From Agarophyton chilense (Eukaryota > Rhodophyta > Florideophyceae > Gracilariales > Gracilariaceae), in NCBI GenBank assembly GCA_030374765.1, contig JARGXX010000105.1, positions 1,240,001 through 1,304,000 of the forward strand: a DNA stretch of 64,000 nucleotides. Reading direction: 5' to 3'. A program made the position numbers and the translations under genes. This document shows positions 22,766-32,630 of the stretch, in pieces (positions within the stretch are counted from its first letter, which is position 1; each line of letters opens with the position of its first letter). Under the pieces are notes generated by a model. The model searched no databases. It was not told the DNA's origin and saw only the letters and a program-made list of their open reading frames with translations.

Positions 22766-24622
22766 ATGGGGTCCTTCACCACTTCTGAGGATCGCCACAA
22801 AACCGGCACATCGGCACAACTTTCTCCTACTCCTCCGACTTTCGGCGATAAGCAACTTCTCGCAACGGCAGTCTCAACCAACCCTCTCAAGGGAATGAAC
22901 CCATACGTCACCAACCCACTCTCGGGGCCGTCCGCCTCCGCGCCGGCGGAAAACGAAACTCCCCAGCAGGGTGGATATTTCTCCGGTTTGGATGCGGCTC
23001 CGTCAGGTACCGAACCTTCCGCCTCGGCGAGCAACCGACATGCTCAGGAGGATTTGGACATTAACGCGGTGGCGTGAAACTCCGCTCATGCGATGCCCTT
23101 GGTAGCAAACTCCAGAGGTTCGATCTCAAACGAATCCTTTCGAAGGTGAAGTCCCCTTATCGATCCGGTGATATATTCCCGCGCTCCTTGGTTCCATCCG
23201 ACAGCGGTTCGCGACGATGAGCTCATCGACTCCTACGTGGAGGACGGCTCATTGCCGGGTGGCCTACCTGTCGAGGTTGTACGTTCTCCCGATTGGAGGG
23301 CGCGGGTAGCCATAGAGCCTCAGTATCTATACCGCGGTCGCGGGGAGTCCCTGGACAAGGCGCGCGCAGCGATGGCGGCTCTGGCCTACCAGCGATTGGA
23401 GAGGTCACGCTTTGACCATCTGGTTCCCCCGGAGTACGGGTTCGATGTCGCCTATTACCGCACGTACGGTGAGGTCTCCTACGGGGATAACCTGGCAGCC
23501 TTTCCTGAAGCCGAGTTCCACGGACAGGGTTTTCCTCTCCGAGAAGATATGCTCCAATGGAGTCGTCCCATCCTTCGGGCTGAATTCAGGTACCTTCAAC
23601 GGCAGTTTACCCAGTATGGGTTCGATCGACGCGTGCGCTTCGAGCGCCGCTCGCGCTCCCGTTTCGGGTTCCTTGTCCCATATCCTCACGTGGATCTGGA
23701 GCGTATCCGTAACACGGCGAAGGTTGGGCGATTCGTGCCCCTTCCAGCTTGGTGGAGTAAGGTCGAGGTCCCCCGAGGGTGCTTTGCTGAACTGCCCCCG
23801 TGCATCTACTATATCGGGTCTCGTTTGATGCACGACCCGAACTCGGGATACTGGGCCCTCGTTGCAGCCGAGTGGGCAGCCCGCGTAGCGGCGCACCTCC
23901 TCTGGGATGCTCATGACCATTTCCGTGTCTGGTATATTCCTCCGATGCTACGGACCTCCATGCGTCAGATCGACCTTGTCCCAGCGTTGGGTTCGGTCAG
24001 CAACGTGCAAGACCTGTATCCAATCTTGGACGTGATCGACAACACCCAATGGGATCGAGTTCCAGTGGAAAATCAGCATGCAGGGGAAGGATCCGCGCGA
24101 GACAAGTCTCCTGGCCGGTACGATCCGGGCTCCGGTAACTGGGTCTATTACAATCCCTTCGAAGGGGTTCGCATCAGCGCGGCGCAAGCACGGGCGCTGA
24201 TTGACTCGCCTCGACCGATGCCGGTAAGACACCAGACGGGGTTCATTTATACCGACGATTACGAGCACGAGCCTCCAATAGACCTGGACGATCCAGCGTT
24301 GGATAACGACATGCCAGCTCTTAGTGGAGTACTCCCTGTGGAGCCATCTGCACCTTTCCAACCAGTGGAAACGACCTCAGCTGCGGCGGCGAATGCATCC
24401 GGTGGCGGTCCATCTGCTCCTCCCGGGTGGGGTGTGAACACCCTTGCGCAGGCGCCGGTTGCCCCTCCGCAAGCGGATAGTGTGCGACAAGGCCTCGTGA
24501 ACACCTGCATTCCGATTCCTCCGCGTATGACGGATGTGAGCCAGATGTTGGCTTTCGCCTCGGCGTACCATCAGGGTCAGAATCCCAACGGTGGAGCGGG
24601 TCCCTCCTCGGGCTTTCCGTAG
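22766..24622 (+). pseudogene. antisense extra gene of Gypsy E2 (aORF), two in-frame TGA codons
   Basis: The first ATG is at 22766, 82 bp from the 3' LTR. One frame runs 618 codons to the TAG at 24620-24622, interrupted only by TGA at 23075-23077 and 23147-23149. The part after the second TGA is a clean 480 codons. Residues 1-125 are Pro/Ser-rich. Core: RAPWFHPTAVRDDELIDSYV; LRAEFRYLQRQF; RFGFLVPYPHVDLERIR; CIYYIGSRLMHDPNSGYWAL; AAHLLWDAHDHFRVWYIPPM; ILDVIDNTQWDRVP. A tail follows with YNPFEGVRISAAQARALIDS, an acidic run and Pro/Ala repeats. It is homologous to the E1 and H antisense genes. No known family is recognised. It converges on pol and could be read from an antisense promoter near the 3' LTR. 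Confidence 0.85.
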
Positions 24623-24639
24623 TTCCGCCTTCGGGCAAT

Positions 24640-24860
24640 TGTAGAGTCCATAGCTTGGCGACAATAGTAAACTTCTGATATTTGCATAACTTCTTTTCTT
24701 CTTCCTTCCCAGGATCTTCACTTCTACTTCATCTTCTTCATTCCTGCTTAGGATCATCTTCATCTTCATCTTCATCTTCTTCCCTTCCTAGGGTCCAATC
24801 TTCTTGTTAATCTTCTTCTCCACTTCGTGGGTCTTCTTTTCCTTTCTCATCATAAACTGT
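24640..24860. repeat. pyrimidine-rich simple sequence in E2
   Basis: Runs of CTTCATCTTCATCTTCATCT and TCTTCTTCC lie between the end of the antisense gene and the chromodomain. On the minus (element) strand this is GAA/GAT-rich, like the purine repeats at the same place in E1. No gene is seen. Confidence 0.75.
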
Positions 24861-25022
24861 TCCGATAACCGGTGCTGTGTTCCCCGGTAACGGCGCTAGG
24901 CCTAGGGCCAGCAGACATTCCCTCTCAATACGTGTTCTTCGGGATACTCTCCCCAATTCCTCTTCAGAGGTCCAACATCTTCCTCACCTCGAGGTCCCAT
25001 CCACACCAGTTCCTGGGGTGGC

Positions 25023-25313
25023 TTACCCGACTTGGGCACGATCCAGATTTGGAGGCAAGGTTACCCGAGCGCGTCGGTGATAGGATAAAACCTTAGACCT
25101 CTGAAGGTGCTCAATGGGTTCCCCTGTATCGTCATCAGGCGATAATCCGTACCATCGGACTTGGTAGCGAACTTCTCCCTCGGGGGTGTAGATGTGACGC
25201 ACGATGCGATCAATAACGAATTCCTGCGGGTACACTTTTCCCTGTTCGGGCTTCTCTTCCATCTTGGAACGCTCTAGTTCCCTTGAGGATGTCGACGTAG
25301 GGTCTACACACAT
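25023..25313 (-). pseudogene. chromodomain of E2, out of frame with pol
   Basis: The minus strand reads FVIDRIVRHIYTPEGEVRYQ, VRWYGLSPDDDTGEPIEHLQ and RSKVLSYHRRAR, a chromodomain like those of E1 and H. Between DDDT and EP the second cage Trp, present in H (DDTWEP) and E1 (ADAWEP), is missing. It lies 525 bp past the pol stop at 25838 and in a different frame. It is either a detached, decayed end of pol or reached by frameshift or splicing. The intervening 25314-25837 encodes no recognisable protein and probably corresponds to the 150-residue linker of E1. Confidence 0.75.
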
Positions 25314-25837
25314 CCTGGTGGGTTCTTTCTGTGTTGCGAGCGGGTCTCAGCACTTCGTCCAAACGGCGCCGAGTGGCCTGTGGGCTACGTTATAACTTCC
25401 GTCTACGGAGTCAAAACGGCCCAGTTTTAAGTTCTTCTTGAAGCTGAGCTCTTCCCGATAACAACAGTGTTCTTAGATTCCGTAACGGTTGAGAAACCGC
25501 GACGCAGTAGCGTCTCCAATATCAGGGGGGTAGGACTTCAACGTCAACCCGAGCTACGGAGACGAAGGTTGCTCCCGTGCAACGCGCCGTGCGACGGAGG
25601 CGGTTTGCGCGACGGTTGGTCGTCAGAGCCTTTTGATTGGCTCGGTGCCATTCGACGTGTGCCACACAAATGCGCGGGCGCCCCGTGTGGGGTGACCGTT
25701 CCTTGTGCGGGAAAATCTGCATATGCGGATGTGAGGTGGCGCTTTCGACACGCGCTAGCACTCTCCTGAGCTGTCCCCGACGGGTCTCACTCATTTATTT
25801 CCCATTCCTGAGGGTTCCAGTGTCTCCATAGGAGTTC

Positions 25838-28800
25838 CTATTCACATTCCATAACGGAGAGCCAAATTTGGTCACCCTCGTCGTCGAGATCTTCCCCGTG
25901 CGGGTCCGCTGACACAGCTCGTTCCCGAGAAAGCGGGGTTTGAGTGTGCGACACCTCAGTGTCTCGTCCGCGGCGGCGGGTGATCGTCGGCTCTGTAGGC
26001 GTTCCGGGTGCGGAGTTCTCCACACGACTCTCCCTAGGCGGGGTTTCGTCATCTTTTCTGACGTCGTGCTCGGCTGGGTCGGCGGTGATGTCGCTACCCA
26101 TACGCTGGGGTTGTGACTTCTCTGTCGTCGGCTCGGTCGGGCTCGCCGTCTCACTGTGAGAACTAGATTCCCTGTTAGGGCGACTGGCTGACGCCGAAAC
26201 ATCGTCCTGCGAAGGAACTAAGTCCTCCTCCCCCTCCTTAGGCGGAGAGCCAGGAGGCTTGATTACCTCCGGTGGGGGTGTAACTCTGTAAAAGTTCGTT
26301 GACTGGGCCCTTGAGGGAGCGGGCCCAGGTTCGGGAGTATCCGAAGTTTCCGGTAGGTCGGTTAAACCACGTTGCAGGTGCGGAAGTATAACGGGGCGGG
26401 TGTTCAAATCTCCGCTTGACGGGTTAACTTCCGTTGAATCATCCCCTGTGGAGGGCGTTGGTGCCGATACCACTTCCACATTTGGGTTGGGCGCTCGTGT
26501 GATGCGGTCCCTGGAGATCCGTTCGTGGCGGTTAGCGATATCCAATACCACCGTGTCCAGGTCTACAGAAACCACACGATAGGGTCCGTCCACAATTGAC
26601 GAAAGCTTGTGCCTACGTTCCTTTTCAGGATTGTAGTATTTGTTTCGAAGGAAGACGAAGTCGTCGGGCTCCACCTGAGGTAGAGGTTTGCGAACCCGAT
26701 TGTCAAAGTCCTTCTTGTAGGCGCGTTGAGCTTTGTCCATTGCTTTCCGGGCTATCGGCACCATCTTCGTAAGCCACTCCTTCCAGGCTTCTCGGTACAA
26801 TCCCGGTGACGGGTACGTCGACAGCGTCGGTTGAGCCTCGATGGCGACCGGCAGCGGTGTCCTCGACAGTACCAGTTCGAATGGGGATAACGATGTAACC
26901 CGATGTACCAGGGTGTTGTATGCATACGTGATAGCGTCTGTGTACAAGTCCCAATTTTTGGGGTGATCCGCAACATACGATCTCAAAGCGTTGAGTATCG
27001 TGCGGTTAAACCTCTCCACCTGGCCATTCCCCTGAGGGTGATACGTAGTAACAAATAAATTCCTTACATCAAGGATTCGACATACATCCTGAAAGAACTT
27101 TGATGCGAATTGCCCTTCGTTGTCGGATAACAACTGCACCGGCGGTCCATATACGAACACCCAATGGGTCACGAACGCTTGCGCAACGGTAGCGGCGGTG
27201 ATCCGCTTCAGCGGCACAGTTCTCGTTAGCTTAGAGAATCTGTCAGAAATGACAAGCAGATACCGATGACCTCGGGGCGTCCTGATAAACTCCCCTAGGA
27301 AGTCTATGGCCACGAATTCGAGTGGAGCCCGTGCCGGGAACAGCCTCAACTTCTTAGAGTGTTTCCGAAGTTTGACGTCATTCTTGGCGCAATTGGCGCA
27401 GGCCCGTCTGACGGCGTAACAATCGAATGCCATTGCCGGCCAGTAAAAGTCCCTTGTCGACGTGAGGTACAGTTTTCTTCCCCCGGGGTGGGCGCCAACC
27501 TTCACATAGTGAGTGAGGTGTAATACCCTCTGTTGTAGGGTGTGCGGCACAACTATCCTCGGGCGAAGTCCAACGGTCCTGATTAGGTAACCCTGATCGT
27601 CGTCCTCGAAAGGTAACTGAAATCCTCCGTTGAGGCGAGCCCAAATCCGTGTACAGAATGGGTCGAGCTGTTGCTCGCGTGTCATCTCCTCTGGAGAGAT
27701 AGGTATAAAAGAGCCGGTCGGCGAATCCAGACTCTCGTTGACGAGTATATCGTCACAAACATCATCCGTCAGCGGTTGAGCTCCTCCCTCGAGGTTCGAT
27801 ACCATAAAACATGGGATTTCATCGTCCTCGTAGGGTTCTGTTTCCGCTGTGGTTCCCAAGCGGGATAGTGCATCAGCCTGAGTGTTCAGCTTCCCTTTCT
27901 TGTACAGGATCTCAAAGTCGAATTCCGACAGTCGGAGACGCCAGCGCATAAGGCGGCCCGAGGGTTCGGAGATTTCCAGGAGCCAACGCAAACATGCGTG
28001 GTCCGTATGGACTTTGAAACGAGTACCCATCAGATAGGGGCAAAGTGTAGCTAAGGCCCACACAACGGCTAAACATTCTTTCTCGGAGACCGAGTAGTTC
28101 CTTTCATGGACATTCAGGGAACGTGACCAGTACCCAATAGGGTGACGTTCGCCATCCTCAGAGGATTCGAACAGTGCACACCCTACTTGGTTTGCACTAG
28201 CATCGGTGTCCACTTCGTAAGGGAGCCCAGGATTGGGTAGAGCCAAGATTGGCGGTGATGTTACGGCATTCACCAGTGCCGTGAAGGCAGACGCTTCCGC
28301 GTCGCCAAAAGGTTCCAGTTCAACTGGTTGTCCCTTCGTCAGGAGCCTGTTGAGGGGGGTGGCAATATCCGCAAAGTTCGGGACGAATCGGCGATACACG
28401 TTACACAGACCTAAGAAGGATCGCAACTGCGTTTGAGTTTTCGGGTGTTTTGCTTCCTTCAAGGATTTCACTCGCACTTCATCGATTGAAAGCTGTCCGT
28501 AACGGATGATAGGACCCAGATACTTAACCGAATCGATGAAAAACTCGCACTTCTTGAGTTTCAAGGTGATTCCCGCATCGAGGTGTATCTTCATTACGTC
28601 CCTGACGTGTTCGAGGTGGTCATCCAGGTTGTTGGAGAAGACAATAATGTCGTCTAAATACACTGGACACGTCCTCCACTTGAAGGGAGCCAACAGAATG
28701 TCTATCGCCCGTTGAAACGTTGCGGGGGCATTTGTCAACCCAAAAGGTATCCTCCGGAATCGGAAAAGTCCTTGATGACACACGAAAGCCGTTTTGTCTC

Positions 28801-30376
28801 GATCTTCCTCCCTAATAGGGACTTGCCAGTAGCCCGAATCGGCGTCGAGGGTAGAGAAAACAGTAGCGCTCCCAAGGGAGTCGATGTATTCGTCCATCCG
28901 AGGGATCGGGTACACATCCTTAATGGTTACCTCGTTCAGGCGTCTGTAATCGATGCAGAAACGCCATGATCCATCCGGTTTCGGAACTAACACTACGGGT
29001 GAGGCCCAAGCGGACTGGGCAGGTTCAATTACGCCCGCTTTAAGCATCTTCTCCACCTGAGATTTCTCCTCTTCCCGAGCTTTCGGTCCAGCCCTGTAAG
29101 GGTGTTGGGCAATAGGCCGAGTGTTCGGTAACAAGTCGATGCGGTGTTCTGTAATCCCAATAGTTCCAAGGGAACCATCCCACATGGGGGTAAATTCACG
29201 AAGCATGTGCCTCAGCTTCTCCCGATGAGATGCGGGTACATGGTTGAGATCCCATTTCTCCAATTCCTGAACAAGATCCGTCTGATCTGCTCCTGTGATA
29301 GGGGCCGTAACCTCCTGAGGTTTAAAGTGTTCAGCGTGTGGAGCTGCAGTCGTATGCTCACCGTCTTCCGCGATTTCGGCAGTGTCCTCCCCCTCCTTAG
29401 GGTCCGCCACACCAAGGACCTCTGCGATAGAGATCTTTGTAGGTACGACCGCATGCGGGTGTGGAAGAACAGAACCCAGTATCTGGTGTTTGACCAAATG
29501 CTGCGTTGTCTTCCCAAAGTTGGCTACCAAAACCTTGAAAGGTTTATCCGGTTCCACGGAGACAACCCCATTCGCAAGGGCGAGTTGACGCCGCGTGTAC
29601 AGGGACGGGTTCGGTTGTACCACAAGCACACCAATTTGCTTGGTAATACCTGTGACCCAAACCTGGGTTTCTGGCGGGATAGCCACTGACTTCGCAACCT
29701 TTACCCGTGTAGACACCGGGTCCTTCTTCACAGATTCCTGCTCGACAGGGAGAGGAACGCGTGTTCGCGCTGCTCCCTGTAAGGGTTTACGAACGATTGG
29801 GATCGTAGACCCGTCTTCGAGTTCAACAGTTCTATTCCGAGGACGGATGGCTTCCACGAAGCGGTCGCAAAAGTCACAACCCCGTATGACTGGTGCTGCA
29901 AGTGACTTGCATACAATAAACTCTAGCTGAACGAGATAGGAGCCTAACCTCACCATGAGGGAAATTGTACCCAGTGTCCGTAGCGGGTTGTTGTTCGCAT
30001 CGGCGATATCCAAACGTGGACCGGTACGAACTTGAACCCGGAGCTGCGGGTGTAACAATTCAACATGAATTAAGTTAGGAGCGGCTCCTGTATCCAGGAC
30101 AGATATTTGACGAACCATAAACTGGTTGGACAGGCCGAAGTCGGCGAATACTTTATAATTCCGCTTGGCCATTACCATAACTCGATCCGGAATACGGAGA
30201 TTACGGGACCGTATCCACGGGCGACGGAGGACACCAAAGTATCCCGAGCTAACGTCGATGTCAGCCGTTCTCCTTGAAAGGATAGTCACAGCCGGGGAGC
30301 GAAGCTGGAGCGCCTCGGGCGTCTTCAACTCCGGCTTAGAAGACGCCCCTCCCGCAGGGGAGACTCCCAAGTTTAG
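25838..30376 (-). CDS. pol: pol polyprotein of E2: protease, RT, RNase H, integrase
   Basis: The frame is uninterrupted over 1500 codons. Numbering from the TTG at 30370: protease DTG at 93-95 (VLDTGAAPN) and second block LAAPVIRGCDFCDRF about 158-171. RT spans about 425-690 with YLDD at 571-574. RNase H has DTDAS at 722-726, and YSVSEKECLAVVWAL and HTDHACLRWL follow. Integrase: zinc domain (GAHPGGRKLYL then CANCAKN), FVAIDFLGEF (Asp), LLSDNEGQF (Asp), NGQVERFNRT (Glu), giving DD35E; the C-terminal module holds VDGPYRVVSVD. It ends in a Pro/Ser/Glu-rich linker. There is no ATG at the start. The frame opens at 30400, overlaps the gag end by about 27 bases and is -1 to it, so it is expected as a Gag-Pol frameshift product. 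All catalytic residues I checked are present. Confidence 0.95.
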   Translation of the reverse strand, partial: LNLGVSPAGGASSKPELKTPEALQLRSPAVTILSRRTADIDVSSGYFGVLRRPWIRSRNLRIPDRVMVMAKRNYKVFADFGLSNQFMVRQISVLDTGAAPNLIHVELLHPQLRVQVRTGPRLDIADANNNPLRTLGTISLMVRLGSYLVQLEFIVCKSLAAPVIRGCDFCDRFVEAIRPRNRTVELEDGSTIPIVRKPLQGAARTRVPLPVEQESVKKDPVSTRVKVAKSVAIPPETQVWVTGITKQIGVLVVQPNPSLYTRRQLALANGVVSVEPDKPFKVLVANFGKTTQHLVKHQILGSVLPHPHAVVPTKISIAEVLGVADPKEGEDTAEIAEDGEHTTAAPHAEHFKPQEVTAPITGADQTDLVQELEKWDLNHVPASHREKLRHMLREFTPMWDGSLGTIGITEHRIDLLPNTRPIAQHPYRAGPKAREEEKSQVEKMLKAGVIEPAQSAWASPVVLVPKPDGSWRFCIDYRRLNEVTIKDVYPIPRMDEYIDSLGSATVFSTLDADSGYWQVPIREEDRDKTAFVCHQGLFRFRRIPFGLTNAPATFQRAIDILLAPFKWRTCPVYLDDIIVFSNNLDDHLEHVRDVMKIHLDAGITLKLKKCEFFIDSVKYLGPIIRYGQLSIDEVRVKSLKEAKHPKTQTQLRSFLGLCNVYRRFVPNFADIATPLNRLLTKGQPVELEPFGDAEASAFTALVNAVTSPPILALPNPGLPYEVDTDASANQVGCALFESSEDGERHPIGYWSRSLNVHERNYSVSEKECLAVVWALATLCPYLMGTRFKVHTDHACLRWLLEISEPSGRLMRWRLRLSEFDFEILYKKGKLNTQADALSRLGTTAETEPYEDDEIPCFMVSNLEGGAQPLTDDVCDDILVNESLDSPTGSFIPISPEEMTREQQLDPFCTRIWARLNGGFQLPFEDDDQGYLIRTVGLRPRIVVPHTLQQRVLHLTHYVKVGAHPGGRKLYLTSTRDFYWPAMAFDCYAVRRACANCAKNDVKLRKHSKKLRLFPARAPLEFVAIDFLGEFIRTPRGHRYLLVISDRFSKLTRTVPLKRITAATVAQAFVTHWVFVYGPPVQLLSDNEGQFASKFFQDVCRILDVRNLFVTTYHPQGNGQVERFNRTILNALRSYVADHPKNWDLYTDAITYAYNTLVHRVTSLSPFELVLSRTPLPVAIEAQPTLSTYPSPGLYREAWKEWLTKMVPIARKAMDKAQRAYKKDFDNRVRKPLPQVEPDDFVFLRNKYYNPEKERRHKLSSIVDGPYRVVSVDLDTVVLDIANRHERISRDRITRAPNPNVEVVSAPTPSTGDDSTEVNPSSGDLNTRPVILPHLQRGLTDLPETSDTPEPGPAPSRAQSTNFYRVTPPPEVIKPPGSPPKEGEEDLVPSQDDVSASASRPNRESSSHSETASPTEPTTEKSQPQRMGSDITADPAEHDVRKDDETPPRESRVENSAPGTPTEPTITRRRGRDTEVSHTQTPLSRERAVSADPHGEDLDDEGDQIWLSVMECE

Positions 30377-32403
30377 TTTTTCGAAGCGGACCCCACCGAA
30401 TTAGGTGCAGCTGCCTCGAAGGGGACCGGTTGTTCCCCGTTCGCGGGTACAAGTTCTGTATCCCTGTCAGCAAGGTGAGCTCGGAGTATCCTTTGTTCCT
30501 CACAAGACCTACTCGGGACTCGAGCTTTCTCCTCAGGGGTCAGAGCCTTGTACTGAGCGATAATTCGTGAACTCTCCCGCAGGGGAAATGTGCAGTCTAG
30601 TGAATTGTGACCACGGAGGTAATACAAATAGCAAATCAGCTCTGCCGGGTTCGGTTGTGGACGTGAATCCACGCGACGTGGTGCTGTATCCCTGCATCCG
30701 GGGCGAGAGAACCGAGCAGCGGTATTCGCAAAAGATAGCGATGCGGCTGGCACCCTCCGTCCTTGGGTATAGAGTGCAGGGTCTTCATCCGTAGTCGCAG
30801 CGGATGTCGACGGCAACTCAGACGTACCCATAGATTCGGGGTTACTTCCCATGAAGTGAATGTTATCATTGACCCCCACAGGGGCAGGGCCTCCTGCGAG
30901 TGACAAAGACGAGTTACCTCCATCGGCGAGGAGTGCACGTGTCGGCCGACTCTTTCGTTTCTGCCGGGCACGGAGAGTATCCATCTCAGCCTGGGCGTAC
31001 TGAACCAGTTCCAAATAGGTCAGCTTGCGCTTTTCTTCCCGATGTCGGGCAACCAATGCCCTTATCGAGGGGTCCAAACCATCCACAAACATGGAGCATC
31101 TCTCGTAGGCGGGGAATACATTCCCGCATCGGTGAAACGCTTTATTCAAGCGAGTTGAATTCACCGTTTCGGTTTCCATCGGCTTCTGCCGCGTATCCCT
31201 TAGTGCAAGGATTGCTTCCTGAATCGCATTTCCACTAGCGTACGACGTCAAGAGGTACTGCACCGCTTTGGGCCAGCACGTGACTCCCCCTTCCGAGGCT
31301 CGGGATGATCCACGGACGGAGTTGAACTGGTCTTCAGCCATCCCCTTTAAGAAATAGGGTAATGCCAGATACGCTTGCGCTTCACTCATACTGAGGATGT
31401 CAGCCTCCTGGACGAACCTCGCAAGGAAATCGAGCACCAGAATTGGGTCTGTTTCTGTGAACTCCCTCTTCTGTAGGGTGATGCTCAGCCTTTTGATCTA
31501 GTCCTTGACCTTACCCGTTCCGCGGGATGTTCGATCTCCCGAAGGGTTATCCAACCGGTAATAGCGGTACGATAGCAGCTTCCGATAGAGAGGATTCGTC
31601 GGCTTCAGCTCCTTTAATCCAAGGTGTTTCCTAACCTTCTTTTGGGTACGGATTGCCCCTTGAGAGGTGTAAGTAGCCTTCGACCGAGTCGCCCGGGATG
31701 ACTGGCGTCCATCTTCACTATCCGAAGATTCGGAGGACGAACTCGATGACGAGCGAGTGGGATCGGAATCCGATAAATCCTCTTGGAGGTGAACCCTCTT
31801 CTTGGACTTGCGGCGGTCCCTTTTAGCGGAGCGGTGTTCTTCGTCTTCCGAAACGTCGGGTTTATCCTTCGAGGCTTCTGTGTCTCCGTCCATACGGATA
31901 ATGGCCTCGAGGGTGTCCAGCCGAGCTCGGAAGCGTTCCGCTTGCACGCGGTGTTCCTCCACGAGGCTCCGGTACTCCTGGACAAAGACCCGAGGGGTAC
32001 CAAAGCTTTCCAAAAAAGAGTTCACATCCCTCCTCAGGGTACGAAGGTCATCGGCGACTCCCCGCTCCTGGGCGTTTTCCACTTTGCAGCGGAGGGTAGT
32101 AACCTCCTGAAGGAGCTCGACGTGAGCCGCGTTGGCGATATCGATTCGAGTCTCCAGGCGCTGTAATTCAGGGTCGGCCCGACTTCGGGGTGCTGCTGAG
32201 GGGGTCTCCACCACTGGAGCTGGGCCCACAGCCACGACCTCTCGAGGACCTGAAACCACTGAGGGTGCTCTTCGAGTGTCCGGATCGATACCGGAATCGT
32301 TCCGATCTTCGGGAATTGAGCTCCTCGACCTAGGGGGGGCCGGGGGCACTGAATTCGCTTGACGGTTCGATCCAGTCCTGGAACCACGGGTAGGCGGCGA
32401 CAT
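30373..32403 (-). pseudogene. gag: gag of Gypsy E2, one in-frame TAG
   Basis: The ATG at 32403 (MSPPTRGSRTGSNRQANSV) opens a 676-codon frame broken only by TAG at 31498-31500, where E1 has His (KVKDHIKRL). Order: basic Pro/Ser-rich start; helical region about residues 80-170; Ser/Asp/Glu-rich stretch about 205-260. The capsid-like region runs about 315-530 (LDFLARFVQEADILSMSEAQ, EGGVTCWPKAVQYLLTSYAS). A zinc-knuckle-like CYLYYLRGHNSLDC follows, in which the second Cys is Tyr. The end overlaps pol in the -1 frame. It would build the particle and package RNA. The single stop looks recent, in line with the intact pol. Confidence 0.9.
30376..30382 (-). promoter_or_regulatory. candidate -1 ribosomal frameshift site, E2 gag/pol
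   Basis: On the minus strand GAAAAAC directly precedes the gag stop TAA (30373-30375). The pol frame is -1 to gag and open only from 30400, so the shift must occur in this 27-base window. The equivalent E1 site is GGAAAAC-TAA. A downstream stem or pseudoknot was not modelled. Confidence 0.65.
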
Positions 32404-32610
32404 GCTGCAGACACGACACCGACGATTCGGGGTAACGATGAAATTCGATCACGAGATTCCCGGAGAACGGATGACGTAACACAAAACAAAAATAAAAACC
32501 AATTCCACCCTTTCCAAAGAAGACCACTACAACAAATCTTCACGACGGTGTTTCCTCTTCCAAGAGATATTCCAACACGTGGATGACCAACCCAAAAGTC
32601 CGAGAACGGA

Positions 32611-32625
32611 TTCTAAGTCGGGAGA
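32611..32625 (-). other. primer-binding-site-like motif of E2
   Basis: On the minus strand TCTCCCGACTTAGAA lies five bases after the 5' LTR, the same motif and spacing as in E1. The untranslated leader continues to the gag ATG at 32403. Confidence 0.6.
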
Positions 32626-32630
32626 CTACT

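Noticed and set aside
23068-23150. TGA recoding in the E2 antisense gene
   Set aside because: Two TGA codons in the poorly conserved N-terminal part are more simply explained by mutation. Pol in the same element uses TGA and TAG/TAA as ordinary stops.
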